Source of the DNA: Puniceicoccaceae bacterium | GTDB taxonomy: Bacteria; Verrucomicrobiota; Verrucomicrobiia; Opitutales; Coraliomargaritaceae | Assembly (NCBI GenBank): GCA_902587165.1 | Contig: CACIKF010000002.1 | Location: 124,001 to 188,000 of the forward strand | Direction: 5' to 3' | Length of the DNA: 64,000 nt | In this document: positions 29,609 through 38,603 of the stretch, one piece after another | Position numbering within the stretch: position 1 is the stretch's first letter | How the letters are laid out: each line of letters begins with the position of its first letter | Made by a program: the position numbers and the translations under genes | The notes under the pieces: model-generated | The model's database searches: none | Seen by the model: only the letters and a program-made list of their open reading frames with translations | What the model was told of the DNA's origin: nothing

Positions 29609-30415
29609 CTAATTGTTCTCCGCGCGCTTACCCTGCCGGCCCAAGTAGACCTGTATGACCTCGGGATCAGCTTTCACGCTCTCGAAGGAGCCCTCTTTGA
29701 GCACATGCCCTTGGTGTAAGACAGTTACCTTGCGCGCAATTTGCCGAATAAATTCCATATCGTGTTCGATCACAATTAGGCTGTGCTTATTCTCTAAGCT
29801 CATTAGCAGCTCACCAGTGCGCTCGGTTTCTTCGTCGCTCATTCCAGCAGCGGGCTCATCGATGAGTAGCAGGCGAGGATCTTGCGCGAGCAGCATGCCG
29901 ATCTCGAGCCATTGCTTCTGCCCGTGTGAGAGCATACCCGCCAAGTCATTGGCGCGTGTATCCAGGCGAACGGTCTTGAGCACCTCCATGATGCGCTCGC
30001 GGTCCTCCCTAGATTCGCGGTAAAACAAAGTCGCAAAAACACCGCGCTTTTTATTCAGCGATAAAATTAAATTATCGTAAACGGTGTGGGACTTGTAGAT
30101 CGACGGTGTCTGGAACTTGCGCCCGATTCCTCGGCGGTTGATTTCAAACTCGCGCAACTTAGCTAAATTGTAATCGCGGCCATCTTTTTCGTGCATCGTG
30201 ACCGAGCCCACATCAGGCCGCGTGCGCCCGGTGATAATATCCATAAAAGTACTTTTGCCGGCACCATTGGGTCCAATTATCGTACGTAATTCCCCCTCTT
30301 CTAAATAAAAATTCAAGTCATCGATCGCCTTAAATCCATCAAAGGCTTTAGTCACACCTGAAACAGATAAAATCAGAGGCGTGTCGCGATACAGTGGCGT
30401 GTGGTGAGTCGACAT
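29609..30415 (-). CDS. urtD: Urea ABC transporter ATP-binding protein UrtD
   Basis: LivG-type ATPase. 268 residues. Walker A GPNGAGKST, the LivG-like GIGRKFQTPSIYKSHTVYDNL segment, signature LSHGQKQWLEIGMLL, Walker B LLLIDEPAAGMSDEE and H-loop VIEHDMEFI. The LSHGQKQWLEIGML variant is characteristic of UrtD. Eight bases from urtE and three from urtC. Confidence 0.95.
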   Translation of the reverse strand: MSTHHTPLYRDTPLILSVSGVTKAFDGFKAIDDLNFYLEEGELRTIIGPNGAGKSTFMDIITGRTRPDVGSVTMHEKDGRDYNLAKLREFEINRRGIGRKFQTPSIYKSHTVYDNLILSLNKKRGVFATLFYRESREDRERIMEVLKTVRLDTRANDLAGMLSHGQKQWLEIGMLLAQDPRLLLIDEPAAGMSDEETERTGELLMSLENKHSLIVIEHDMEFIRQIARKVTVLHQGHVLKEGSFESVKADPEVIQVYLGRQGKRAENN

Positions 30416-30418
30416 CGT

Positions 30419-31528
30419 CTATGCAGCAGTTGTTTCCAGTGAACGTTGGCGAGCGAAATAAGACTTCGCCTGTTTATAGACACCAACAATCCCGTCAGGC
30501 ATGAAAAGCACCACACAGACAAACATTCCACCCATAATGATTAACCAGTAGTCTGGAAAGGCATGCGTCGTGTAGCTCTTGATAAAATTCACCAGTATAG
30601 CGCCGATCACTGGACCCCACTTGGTTCCGCGACCACCGACAGCCACCCACACTACGACCTCTAGCGACTTCGCCGCCTCCATCGCGCTCGGATTAATACC
30701 ACCTACCTGTGGCACATACAAGGCTCCGGCTGCGCCGGCGATCATCGCCGACAGGACAAAAATCATCAACTTAAAGCTGGTGGTCGAATAGCCAGAAAAA
30801 AGCACTCGGTTTTCCGAATCGCGAATCGCTTGCTGTACTTTACCGAGCTTCGATGCCAGCAAGCCAGAGGTGATTAAATAAGTGCAGACCATAAGTGCGG
30901 TCGTGGCAATAAAAAGCCCGCGGATGGTAGCATCTGAGTTGATATTACAACCGAGGATATCTTTGAAGTCGGTAAAGCCATTGTTGCCTCCGAAAGTAAA
31001 GTCGTTACGGAAAAACATTAAACAGGCGGCGTAGGTCAGCGCTTGAGTCAAAATCGAGAAATACACTCCCTTGATACGCGAGCGAAACGCGAGAAAGCCG
31101 AAGACGAAGGCAAGTAATCCAGGCACCCAGAGGACCGCACCCACGGTAAAAGCGAAATTATAGAAGGGCTCCCAATGGAGCGGTAATTTTTGATAGCCCA
31201 AAAATACCATAAAGTCTGGGAGCACGCTCTTGTAGGCGCCGCGCTCACCAATCATAAGCATCAGATACATGCCCATCGCATACCCACCGAGGGCAAAAAA
31301 TAAACTCTGGCAAAGGCACAACAAGCCCGTGTAGCCCCACAACAGATTAAGGCTCATCGCCAAGACCGCATAGGTCAGGTATTTCCCCCACAAGGACACC
31401 TGAAATGCACTGACTGAGAGCGGCCCAGACTCTGGGCCAACCGCATTGAACAGCGGAATTAGCATCAGCAAGCCTGTGACTAAGCACAGGATGCCCATCT
31501 CTTTTTTCATCTCGGTCGAAAATTTCAT
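30419..31528 (-). CDS. urtC: Urea ABC transporter permease UrtC
   Basis: LivM-type inner-membrane permease. 369 residues with about ten helices. Landmarks: [43 protein letters not shown] and [40 protein letters not shown] (each quoted in part in the family). It forms the channel with UrtB and receives urea from UrtA. Start 17 bases after urtB. Confidence 0.94.
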   Translation of the reverse strand: MKFSTEMKKEMGILCLVTGLLMLIPLFNAVGPESGPLSVSAFQVSLWGKYLTYAVLAMSLNLLWGYTGLLCLCQSLFFALGGYAMGMYLMLMIGERGAYKSVLPDFMVFLGYQKLPLHWEPFYNFAFTVGAVLWVPGLLAFVFGFLAFRSRIKGVYFSILTQALTYAACLMFFRNDFTFGGNNGFTDFKDILGCNINSDATIRGLFIATTALMVCTYLITSGLLASKLGKVQQAIRDSENRVLFSGYSTTSFKLMIFVLSAMIAGAAGALYVPQVGGINPSAMEAAKSLEVVVWVAVGGRGTKWGPVIGAILVNFIKSYTTHAFPDYWLIIMGGMFVCVVLFMPDGIVGVYKQAKSYFARQRSLETTAA

Positions 31529-31545
31529 AACTTAGGCCTGTGCGA

Positions 31546-33216
31546 TTAATCGTCGAGACTGCGGGAGAGCGTTGGGAACAGCCCGCCGGGGCGCCATTGT
31601 AAGAAAAGTATAATGACCACAAATACGGTGATCTTGCCCATCACTGGACCGAGCGATGGCTGCAGTAATTGGTCAACCAGGCCGATACCCATGGCTGAGA
31701 GTCCCGCACCCAATAAGTTACCAACACTTCCCGTGACAACGACCATAAAGCTATCCACGATGTAAGCTTGACCCATCGATGGACCCACATTTCCAATTTG
31801 AGATAGTACAGCTCCTCCCAATGCTGCCAGTCCGCAACCGAGGGCAAAAGTCATTCTGTTTACTCGTGCAACAGGCACTCCGAGACTACTTGCCATGTGT
31901 CGGTTTTGCATAACAGCACGAATGTGTAGCCCCAGATTCGTTTGCCGAAGCAATAACCAAGTTAGTGCCACGACAACTAAAGCGATTAATATAATGAGTA
32001 AACGGGTGTAACTCATTTGGAAGCCCGCGAAGCTTAAATTACCCATGAGCCATGTTGGATTATTCACCTGTACATTGGCCGCGCCAAAGATGAGCCTAAA
32101 GCCCTGCTGCATGACCATCGAAATCCCCCAAGTGCACAAGAGCGACTCCAACGGGCGGCGATACAGAAAGCGAATAATCGATACCTCCATGATTAGCCCA
32201 ATCACCGCAGCCACGATGAAGCTGACCGGCAAGGCGACGATGAAATACCAACCAAAGGCGGAACTACTCAGGCCCCATGTCTGGATGAAGAAGTTTTGTA
32301 CAAGAAAAGTAACGTAGCCGCCTATCGCGACAAATTCGCCATGCGCCATGTTGATCACACCCATCAAGCCAAAGGTAATGGCTAAGCCAAAGGATACGAT
32401 CAGGAGCACCGATCCCGTACTAAAGCCGCGGAAGAAACTGCCAAAAAATTCTTGTTGCTTCATGTGCCGCTCAATTGAGATTAAAGCCTCAGCACAGGCA
32501 TCCGACAATGAATTGTCCGCGTGTTCATTGTCCCCTTCCGCTTGCATAAGCTCCTCCAGAAAGGCTCGTGCTGCGACTGAATTCAAGGCCTTGAGCGTCT
32601 GCACCGCTTCAACTACTTGCGCGTCCTCTCCATTTGCGAGCCTACTAATTGCCAAAGCCTCTTGCAGGGCGGATAGCACCTGCTTATCAGTCTCGACTTT
32701 GAGACGCGCCTCCAAAGCTGGGATAAATTCGGCTTTTTGGCTGCGCCCTAGCTTGATCGCCGAGTCGATACGCAAGGCGGTGTTGTCAGCCTTGAGACCA
32801 AGCGTATCGATGATGCGCTTCATTTGCTTGCGCAGGGCGCGTGCGGGGCGCTGCTTCTTGGCAGCTGCGGCTTCCGCTTCGGACAAAGTGATTACAGCTC
32901 CATTGTGAACAAGCGCCCACTCTTGCGCATCGGTAAATTGCAGCAGTTGCGAGCCCGTGTCTTGCTCCAACAAGTAAATGCCGCCCGTGCGCCAGGCCTC
33001 ATAAATATCGGCGATGATCGTATCGCCATAAGTGCTCAATTCTTCGATTAAACCAGCCTGTTCGGCGCGCTCGGCCTGCATGAGTTCAGCCATCACAGTG
33101 CGGGCATCCCGTGCACTGGCTGCGCTGGTCATAATTGCGGCAGTGATCAGTAAACAGATCCACTGCTTCACTGTGGATTTACCGCTGCAGCCTAAAAAAA
33201 AGAAATGAGGTATCAT
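31546..33216 (-). CDS. urtB: Urea ABC transporter permease UrtB with periplasmic N-terminal domain
   Basis: 556 residues from ATG 33216. A GTG at 33171 would give 541 residues and a cleaner signal peptide ([15 protein letters not shown]), so it may be the real start. After the signal comes a helical, Ala/Glu-rich region of about 230 residues that LivH lacks but UrtB has, then the LivH-type permease (from [21 protein letters not shown]) with about eight helices and [15 protein letters not shown]. Partner of UrtC. A hairpin sits between it and urtA. Confidence 0.94.
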   Translation of the reverse strand: MIPHFFFLGCSGKSTVKQWICLLITAAIMTSAASARDARTVMAELMQAERAEQAGLIEELSTYGDTIIADIYEAWRTGGIYLLEQDTGSQLLQFTDAQEWALVHNGAVITLSEAEAAAAKKQRPARALRKQMKRIIDTLGLKADNTALRIDSAIKLGRSQKAEFIPALEARLKVETDKQVLSALQEALAISRLANGEDAQVVEAVQTLKALNSVAARAFLEELMQAEGDNEHADNSLSDACAEALISIERHMKQQEFFGSFFRGFSTGSVLLIVSFGLAITFGLMGVINMAHGEFVAIGGYVTFLVQNFFIQTWGLSSSAFGWYFIVALPVSFIVAAVIGLIMEVSIIRFLYRRPLESLLCTWGISMVMQQGFRLIFGAANVQVNNPTWLMGNLSFAGFQMSYTRLLIILIALVVVALTWLLLRQTNLGLHIRAVMQNRHMASSLGVPVARVNRMTFALGCGLAALGGAVLSQIGNVGPSMGQAYIVDSFMVVVTGSVGNLLGAGLSAMGIGLVDQLLQPSLGPVMGKITVFVVIILFLQWRPGGLFPTLSRSLDD

Positions 33217-33273
33217 TAAAAAACGGTATTATCTACGAGTAGAGCAACGATTGTTGTCGCTACCTATGTAAAG

Positions 33274-33305
33274 GGGGGCTTGCAGGAATTATCCCACAAG
33301 CCCCC
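33274..33305 (-). promoter_or_regulatory. Intercistronic hairpin between urtA and urtB
   Basis: A perfect 9-bp stem (GGGGGCTTG / CAAGCCCCC) with a 14-base loop, followed on the minus strand only by CTTTA, so the T run is too short for full termination. Placed after the binding-protein gene and before the permeases, it probably protects the urtA mRNA or attenuates downstream expression. Confidence 0.65.
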
Positions 33306-33355
33306 GCCAAACAAAACCACAACTACACTAGGAATTAACTAGCAGAGTCGTCTTA

Positions 33356-34621
33356 CTAAAAAGTGCCTTTCAACCAAGGCTCTCCGTAAACGTCAGGCAT
33401 GACCTCGAGGATCTCGAACTGACCGTCTTCAAGTGTCTCGCCGATGTAGACACTCTTTGTAAGGTGGTGATTCTTCTGCGTGGTCACTGTTCCACCAGGG
33501 CCGTCGAAAGAAATACCACTTTCAAGGGCTGCAATCACTGCATCGGTGTCAAAGGTACCCGCTTTTTCAACTGCAGCCTTCCAGAGGTATACGCCGTTGT
33601 AAGACAATACCATTGGGCTACAAGTCACGCGGCCCTCTTTAGCCACTGCGGCTGGCGCATCATTCGCGAGCCAGTCTTGGAAGTTTGCCTTGAAGCTATC
33701 GTTGGCAGGAGTATCGATGGACATGAAGTAAGTCCAGCAACCGAGGTGACCAACGAGGTCTTTAGTGGGCAGACCGCGGAATTCATCCTCTGAAAGCGAG
33801 AATGACACGATCGGGCAGTCATCAGAGGTCAGACCAGAAGCGGCGATTTCTTTGAAGAAAGGTACGTTCGCGTCTCCGTTAATCGTGTTGACCACGCAGG
33901 CATCGCCCGAAGCAGCAAAGTCTTTGATCTCAGCAACAATTTGCTGGAAGTCAGTGTGTCCAAAAGGTGTGTAGTTACCAGCGGAGACGGCAACGTCACC
34001 CTCATAACGGATACCGCCACCAATGTTTTCGACTGGAATACCCTTAGAAAGTAGGTACTCGAACAGCACGATGTTGGTCGTTTGCGGGTAAACATAATCC
34101 GTACCAATCAGGTAGAATTTAGTGTATCCCTCTTCGAGCAAGTAATCGACTGCAGGAATGGCTTGCTGTCCGACCGCTTCAGCCGTGTAGAAAATATTGG
34201 GCGACTCTTCCTCACCCTCGTACTGGACGGGGTAGAAAAGCAGGCCTTTATATTTTTCGAAGACTGGCAGGACGAACTTGCGACTGACTGATGTCCAGCA
34301 ACCGAACACGGCAGATGCCTCATCTTTGGCAAGCAGTTCTTCCGCCTTTTCAGCAAAGGTCGGCCAATCAGAGGCACCGTCTGCCTCGACGGGCTCGATC
34401 ATTTTGCCGAGCACACCACCGCTGGCATTGATTTCATCAAAGGTGAACAAGAGGACGTCACGCAGTGAGGTTTCGGAGATCGCCATCGTGCCACTCAAAG
34501 AGTGCAGGATGCCAACTTTGACAGTATCGTCAGCGCAATCGTCAGCGCGAACTGTGGACGCAGAAAGAGCGAACGCAGCTACAGCAACCAGCGATAGGAT
34601 TTTTTTGAATGAATTTTCCAT
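33356..34621 (-). CDS. urtA: Urea ABC transporter substrate-binding protein UrtA
   Basis: Periplasmic urea receptor of the UrtABCDE importer. 421 residues with a signal peptide ([17 protein letters not shown], cleavage before DDCADD). Type I periplasmic fold, UrtA features: [32 protein letters not shown] (start), [37 protein letters not shown] and [15 protein letters not shown]. The LFYPVQYEG motif separates UrtA from branched-chain amino-acid receptors. First gene of the 13-gene operon, preceded by a sigma-54-type promoter. Confidence 0.96.
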   Translation of the reverse strand: MENSFKKILSLVAVAAFALSASTVRADDCADDTVKVGILHSLSGTMAISETSLRDVLLFTFDEINASGGVLGKMIEPVEADGASDWPTFAEKAEELLAKDEASAVFGCWTSVSRKFVLPVFEKYKGLLFYPVQYEGEEESPNIFYTAEAVGQQAIPAVDYLLEEGYTKFYLIGTDYVYPQTTNIVLFEYLLSKGIPVENIGGGIRYEGDVAVSAGNYTPFGHTDFQQIVAEIKDFAASGDACVVNTINGDANVPFFKEIAASGLTSDDCPIVSFSLSEDEFRGLPTKDLVGHLGCWTYFMSIDTPANDSFKANFQDWLANDAPAAVAKEGRVTCSPMVLSYNGVYLWKAAVEKAGTFDTDAVIAALESGISFDGPGGTVTTQKNHHLTKSVYIGETLEDGQFEILEVMPDVYGEPWLKGTF

Positions 34622-34687
34622 TTTGTAATGATTCGTGAGTATTTTTCTAATTAAGAATGAAGCATAAAATATGGCTTCTATATAGCG

Positions 34688-34706
34688 TTAGCAGTACTGA
34701 TGCCAA
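34688..34706 (-). promoter_or_regulatory. Candidate sigma-54 (-24/-12) promoter of the urt-ure operon
   Basis: On the minus strand, TTGGCATCAGTACTGCTAA carries GG and GC elements separated by exactly ten bases, matching the TTGGCA...TGCTA pattern of RpoN promoters. The start of transcription would be near 34680, giving a leader of about 58 bases before urtA ATG. Sigma-54 control fits nitrogen-limitation regulation of urea use. No clear NtrC dyad was recognised upstream. Confidence 0.65.
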
Positions 34707-34797
34707 GCCTCAGATGTCCTGATTTTTTATCGTAACTAAAAAAGATTTTCACGCTTTTAGGATGTCTCGATCACTTACGCCTCTTGTAAATGGGCAC

Positions 34798-34829
34798 AAA
34801 AAAAGCGCCCCTTACTACGGGGCGCTTTT
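34798..34829 (-). terminator. Rho-independent terminator after the BamE-like gene
   Basis: A perfect 11-bp stem (AAAAGCGCCCC / GGGGCGCTTTT) with a 7-base loop. On the minus strand it is followed by a run of seven T. It lies 28 bases past the stop of the small exported protein gene and isolates it from the urtA promoter. Confidence 0.9.
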
Positions 34830-34856
34830 CAAGAATGCTGGACAATGAACAAAAGC

Positions 34857-35378
34857 CTAATCGAGCACCGGGCGTTCGATATCTATCGCTTCTCCTTTAT
34901 AAAAACGAATTTTACCCTCGACTCGCTGGTTGGTCGCTGGACGGCGCCCTTGGTAGGTGTAGACAAAATCGATGCGGCGATTCAGCGATGGCTCGTCTAG
35001 GGTGGGCTCACCGAGCTGCGCGATTACCTCCTCTGGGCTCATTCCCATGCGCAGGGGCGCCCACTTGGCGCTATCCATCCATGGAAAATTAACTTCCTGT
35101 TCGCGCTGTTTGACGGCAGTTACGACATTTTCGATGAGGCTGGGGCTGGCTTGACTACTGGTGCTTGCTGGCATCGAAGCCAGCACTTCTTGAGTAATTG
35201 AATCAAGCTGCTGAGTCTGAACGCCAGCCAGGCGAGCTTCGAGCTGCGCGACCTTAGCTGCGAGCGCTTCATACTCGGCGCGGGTGACTGCCTCCTGGCT
35301 TTGAGCCTGTAGGGCACTCAGACAAGGTAGAATAGCGAGGTAGAGAATAAATAGGAGTCCGTGTTGCTTAGCTTTCAT
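34857..35378 (-). CDS. Exported small protein with coiled coil and BamE/SmpA-like C-terminal domain
   Basis: 173 residues. Signal peptide (LLFILYLAILPCLSALQAQ), then a predicted coiled coil at about 30-60 (AEYEALAAKVAQLEARLAG), a Ser/Ala linker, and at about 105-170 a compact domain with LRMGMSPEEVIAQLGEPT and an ending IRFYKGEAIDI. That domain pattern (GMS.eeV...LGeP) is typical of SmpA/OmlA/BamE-like folds. No acceptable lipobox Cys. Function unknown. Its ATG follows the T run of the upstream porin terminator directly, so it may depend on read-through or lack a leader. Confidence 0.65.
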   Translation of the reverse strand: MKAKQHGLLFILYLAILPCLSALQAQSQEAVTRAEYEALAAKVAQLEARLAGVQTQQLDSITQEVLASMPASTSSQASPSLIENVVTAVKQREQEVNFPWMDSAKWAPLRMGMSPEEVIAQLGEPTLDEPSLNRRIDFVYTYQGRRPATNQRVEGKIRFYKGEAIDIERPVLD

Positions 35379-35384
35379 AAAAAA

Positions 35385-35408
35385 GGGGGCTCACATATGT
35401 GAGCCCCC
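35385..35408 (-). terminator. Terminator after the porin-like gene
   Basis: A 24-base perfect palindrome (GGGGGCTCACAT / ATGTGAGCCCCC) followed on the minus strand by six T. The T run runs straight into the ATG of the next gene. It lies 33 bases past the porin stop. Confidence 0.9.
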
Positions 35409-35441
35409 AGAAATAAACTAAGTTTTGATGCTAAAACAAGC

Positions 35442-36323
35442 TTAGAAGCTGTAAATCAGCTCAACTGCAGCTGTGTCTTGTTCAAGTGCTCCGAGTTCTT
35501 CAGTGCTGAACTCAACAAGACCGAATACGTTGTCAGAGAATGCATAGCTAGGAGAAATAGTAAGTTTCTCATAGTCTACACCCGCGTAATCACCGTCCGT
35601 AATACGAACAGTAAGACCAGCATCGCCCATAGCGTAATAGATCATAGCCATTTGTACGTCTAGCACGTCAGCACCAGCGCCGTCTTCAGTGTTCACTGTT
35701 TCAACAGCAAAAGTGAAGTCACCGAGATCATATGACGCCCATGCGTTAACAGTTTCATAACCCGGATCATCCGCATAGATGAACTTGACGGTTAAGTTAT
35801 CGATACCGTTGTAAGCAAGGAGGTATTCGAAGCTGTTAGTACCTGAGTTTGTATCACCAACCCATACTCCATAATCGATGTCGCCGATGGAACCGTCAGC
35901 AGATGCACCAACTGCGTAACCAGCGGAATACAGTGGAGCGCCACCTGCACCAGCGTAGCTGAACTGGTAAAGACCCGTCGCATCGTAGGTTTCGAAACCT
36001 TGGTAGCTAAGGATGTTACCGAATGTGAACGACAATGAGTCACTGTACTGATAAGAAATTGTTACAGTTTCGAAATCAGTTACACCTACACCGTCGAAAG
36101 ACAGCTCTGCAACAGCAGAATATGCGCTTTCAGCAGGTGTGAAGGCGAAGCCGAGTTCAAACTCAGCAACACTTGTTGCTGTGTCGTTAACACCATCACC
36201 GTCGGTGAGGGCCATGTCGATATAACCATAAGCACTCAGATCTTCCGTGAGGACAATCTCAGCGTTTGCAGTCGCGCCGAAAAGGGCAGCACCTGCAAGG
36301 AGGCATGTAATTTTGTTTTTCAT
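35442..36323 (-). CDS. Outer-membrane beta-barrel porin-like protein
   Basis: 293 residues from ATG 36323; the longer frame adds a non-coding-like leader. Signal peptide ends LFGATANA. The mature protein is acidic, rich in Gly/Asp/Ala/Tyr with alternating hydrophobic strands (FTFAVETVN, VKFIYADD, AMIYYAMGD) and ends in a C-terminal Phe after AAVELIYSF, the usual barrel-assembly signal. No Cys in the mature part. Its place just upstream of the urea operon suggests an outer-membrane pore for urea or other small nitrogen compounds, but that is inference from position. It has its own terminator. Confidence 0.7.
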   Translation of the reverse strand: MKNKITCLLAGAALFGATANAEIVLTEDLSAYGYIDMALTDGDGVNDTATSVAEFELGFAFTPAESAYSAVAELSFDGVGVTDFETVTISYQYSDSLSFTFGNILSYQGFETYDATGLYQFSYAGAGGAPLYSAGYAVGASADGSIGDIDYGVWVGDTNSGTNSFEYLLAYNGIDNLTVKFIYADDPGYETVNAWASYDLGDFTFAVETVNTEDGAGADVLDVQMAMIYYAMGDAGLTVRITDGDYAGVDYEKLTISPSYAFSDNVFGLVEFSTEELGALEQDTAAVELIYSF

Positions 36324-36680
36324 ATATATGTTTTTTGTTTGTTTTTGTTGTTTTGCTGTTTGAACAAGCAAGTTGATATGCTGTTCAGACGGCGCATAAG
36401 TTGATTACTAAGATGGAAAATGCAAGCCTATTCTTAATAATGCTTAGTTTAGAGACTAAAAACATAGCAAAAATAAGACCAAACACTATAATTGACTCTA
36501 TTTTTCTGACATTTGCGCAGTATCAGTTGCTTAAGTGACTTGTTTTCAATGATAAACCACTGTTATACAATGGGTTAAGCTCCACACTTGTGAAGTCGTA
36601 GCTTGCGCATAAGTGGTGCTAATACCACGGGAAGCCAGTAGTTTAGTCAAAAAGCGCCCTAATCTGAGTCCAAGGCTAAT
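36324..36680. other. Intergenic region between the porin and the NhaC-family gene
   Basis: 357 bases, AT-rich, with a T/G-rich stretch just upstream of the porin ATG (minus-strand A/C-rich leader). It should contain the porin promoter. No reading frame, tRNA or strong hairpin was recognised, and no GG-N10-GC sigma-54 element comparable to that of urtA was found. Confidence 0.5.
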
Positions 36681-38327
36681 TTATACGCTCGCTTTCCACA
36701 TGCTCGGCAAGGCCCAGAGCAAGAAAATACCCATTCCCAGGCACAAAATCGCAGGTAGCCCGAAGCCAAGCGGTAAAAATCCCACTACTAGGGCCATGAG
36801 CCCCGCAATCATGGCAAAGGGTAGTTGCGTGCGTACATGGTCAAGCGATTCCACCCCTGAGGCAATCGAGGCCACAATCGTCGTATCCGAGAATGGACTG
36901 CAGTGGTCGCCAAATACTGCGCCACTAAAGACGGCACCAATCGCCGCGACGACCAAGCGGTCGCGCTCCAGATCGACCGCGCCCTCTGTCAGTGAAAAGA
37001 TGACAGAAATCGCCAGTGGCATGAGCACCCCCATCGCCCCCCATGAGGTGCCCGTAGAAAACGAGATCAGCGCGCCCAACACAAAGATTACTGCCGGTAG
37101 CAAAGCCACGGGCAGATGCCCTTGCAAACTCTCGCTCAAGTAAGCCGCCGTGCCCAACTGGCTGATCGCCGCGCCCAACATCCACGCGGCAATCAAGATC
37201 AAGACTGGTCCCGCGATCTCCCGCACGCCTGAGAGAAAAACCCTCGCCTCGCTCTTTGCTACAGATCCCCGCCTAGCGAAGGCATAGCTACCCGCCGCTA
37301 CCAGTGATGCCAGAATACTCGAAGCCACTAATATCTGCGGCACGTAGACCTCCGCCTCTCCATAGGATTCGGCAAACTTGCTTAGACTTAAGGGCAGCAG
37401 GGCTTCTGAACCGATCACATAGGTCAGCGTAGGAATCGAGAGCGTCAGCACCGCTATCGGGATAATGGCTAAGCCCCAATGCCCCGCCTGAACAGCCTCC
37501 TCGGGCCCAGGAGGCGCCTGTCTTTGCCCTTCTCGCGCGGTCCGCTCCGCCACGCCCATCGAGCCAGGGTTAAACTCCCGCCAGATACAGACCAAAGCCA
37601 GTATTAGCGCGAACCAACAATAATAGTTGGCGGGCAAGGACTTAAAAAAATAGCCATAAGCACTGACCTCGCCCTGCCCAGCCAGCAGAAAACCCTCACG
37701 GATCATCGAAAGTTGAAACGCGATCCAAGTAGAAATAAAGGCCAGGCAGGCCACCGCCGATCCTGTGGTATCCGCTAGGTAGGCCAGCTTCTCGCGCGAG
37801 ACCCCACAGCGATCTGCCGCCGATCGCAAGAGCCGCCCGATCAGCATCGTGTTAGCCAAACCATCAAAAAAGACCAGTAGCCCAAAACCAAAAACCGTAG
37901 TCTGCATCCGTTTGTGCGGTGCGCGGCCCGACCCAAGTAGTTTTTTAACGAGCCCTTGTAGTCCGCCACCCGCTTCAACAAGCGCAACAAAACCACCGAG
38001 AATCAGTGTAAAAAGCATCGCGCTCAATTTCCAGGAAGACCCAAAAATCGGCCAAAATTGATTCAAGACTAACTGCTCGATCGCGCCTAAGACCGAACCA
38101 CCCGCCAGCAAGAGCGCCCCGCAAAGCGCTCCGATTAGAAGCCCAAGGAGCGCACTGCGTGTAATCAAAACCATGGCCAAGGCTGCCAGGCTTGGCCAGA
38201 GCGTGCTCCAAGTGCTCTCGCAGCCAGCCAAATACCCGCTCATAACCAAGACGGTAATCGTAGCTCCGAGACTCATCCATCCGCGACCAGTGGTTCCTTT
38301 CTGCATGTTTGTTAAGCCTGTGCGCAT
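36681..38327 (-). CDS. NhaC-family Na+/H+ antiporter or related transporter
   Basis: 548 residues from ATG 38327; TTG 38333 and ATG 38306 are alternatives. About 11-12 transmembrane helices. Family landmarks: LILGGFVALVEAGGG, VFFDGLANTMLIGRLLR, DTTGSAVACLAFISTW, ISFSTGTSWGAMGVLMPLA and the C-terminal GDHCSPFSDTTIVAS. NhaC-like proteins exchange sodium for protons, but some family members carry amino acids (lysine, methionine, malate-lactate), so the substrate is open. It is divergent from the Cys-rich gene, and metH lies beyond. The 5' leader carries a long inverted repeat. Confidence 0.85.
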   Translation of the reverse strand: MRTGLTNMQKGTTGRGWMSLGATITVLVMSGYLAGCESTWSTLWPSLAALAMVLITRSALLGLLIGALCGALLLAGGSVLGAIEQLVLNQFWPIFGSSWKLSAMLFTLILGGFVALVEAGGGLQGLVKKLLGSGRAPHKRMQTTVFGFGLLVFFDGLANTMLIGRLLRSAADRCGVSREKLAYLADTTGSAVACLAFISTWIAFQLSMIREGFLLAGQGEVSAYGYFFKSLPANYYCWFALILALVCIWREFNPGSMGVAERTAREGQRQAPPGPEEAVQAGHWGLAIIPIAVLTLSIPTLTYVIGSEALLPLSLSKFAESYGEAEVYVPQILVASSILASLVAAGSYAFARRGSVAKSEARVFLSGVREIAGPVLILIAAWMLGAAISQLGTAAYLSESLQGHLPVALLPAVIFVLGALISFSTGTSWGAMGVLMPLAISVIFSLTEGAVDLERDRLVVAAIGAVFSGAVFGDHCSPFSDTTIVASIASGVESLDHVRTQLPFAMIAGLMALVVGFLPLGFGLPAILCLGMGIFLLWALPSMWKASV

Positions 38328-38431
38328 TTTCAAATTTGTCGAGTTTCCAGCAGAAGCTTACCTCCTAGTTACTTAAAATGCTGATGAATAGATTTATACA
38401 AAATCAAGATTCAGCGATTTTTGCCATTATT

Positions 38432-38487
38432 GGCCTCCGATACGCAGTGCTCACGCGATAGATCGGCAGATGCGCGTATCGGTGGCC
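38432..38487. repeat. Long inverted repeat in the NhaC / Cys-rich protein intergenic region
   Basis: Arms GGCC-t-CCGATACGC (38432-38445) and GCGTATCGG-t-GGCC (38474-38487) pair over 13 of 14 bases, with a 28-base loop that contains further self-complementary bases. It is about 105 bases upstream of the NhaC-family start on the minus strand and about 117 upstream of the Cys-rich gene on the plus strand. It may be a structured leader RNA or a regulator site; strand is undetermined. Confidence 0.6.
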
Positions 38488-38603
38488 GATTTAGAAAATC
38501 ATTTAAATAAAGTAAAATATCAGCTAAAGATTACAAAGTTCATCTGATCGCTTGCAATCAGACTACAATTTTGTTTTATTTAACACTCATTTATACACTA
38601 ATT

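Noticed and set aside
34707-34797. NtrC binding dyad upstream of the urtA sigma-54 promoter
   Set aside because: No TGCAC-type dyad was found; only partial single half-sites, within chance expectation.
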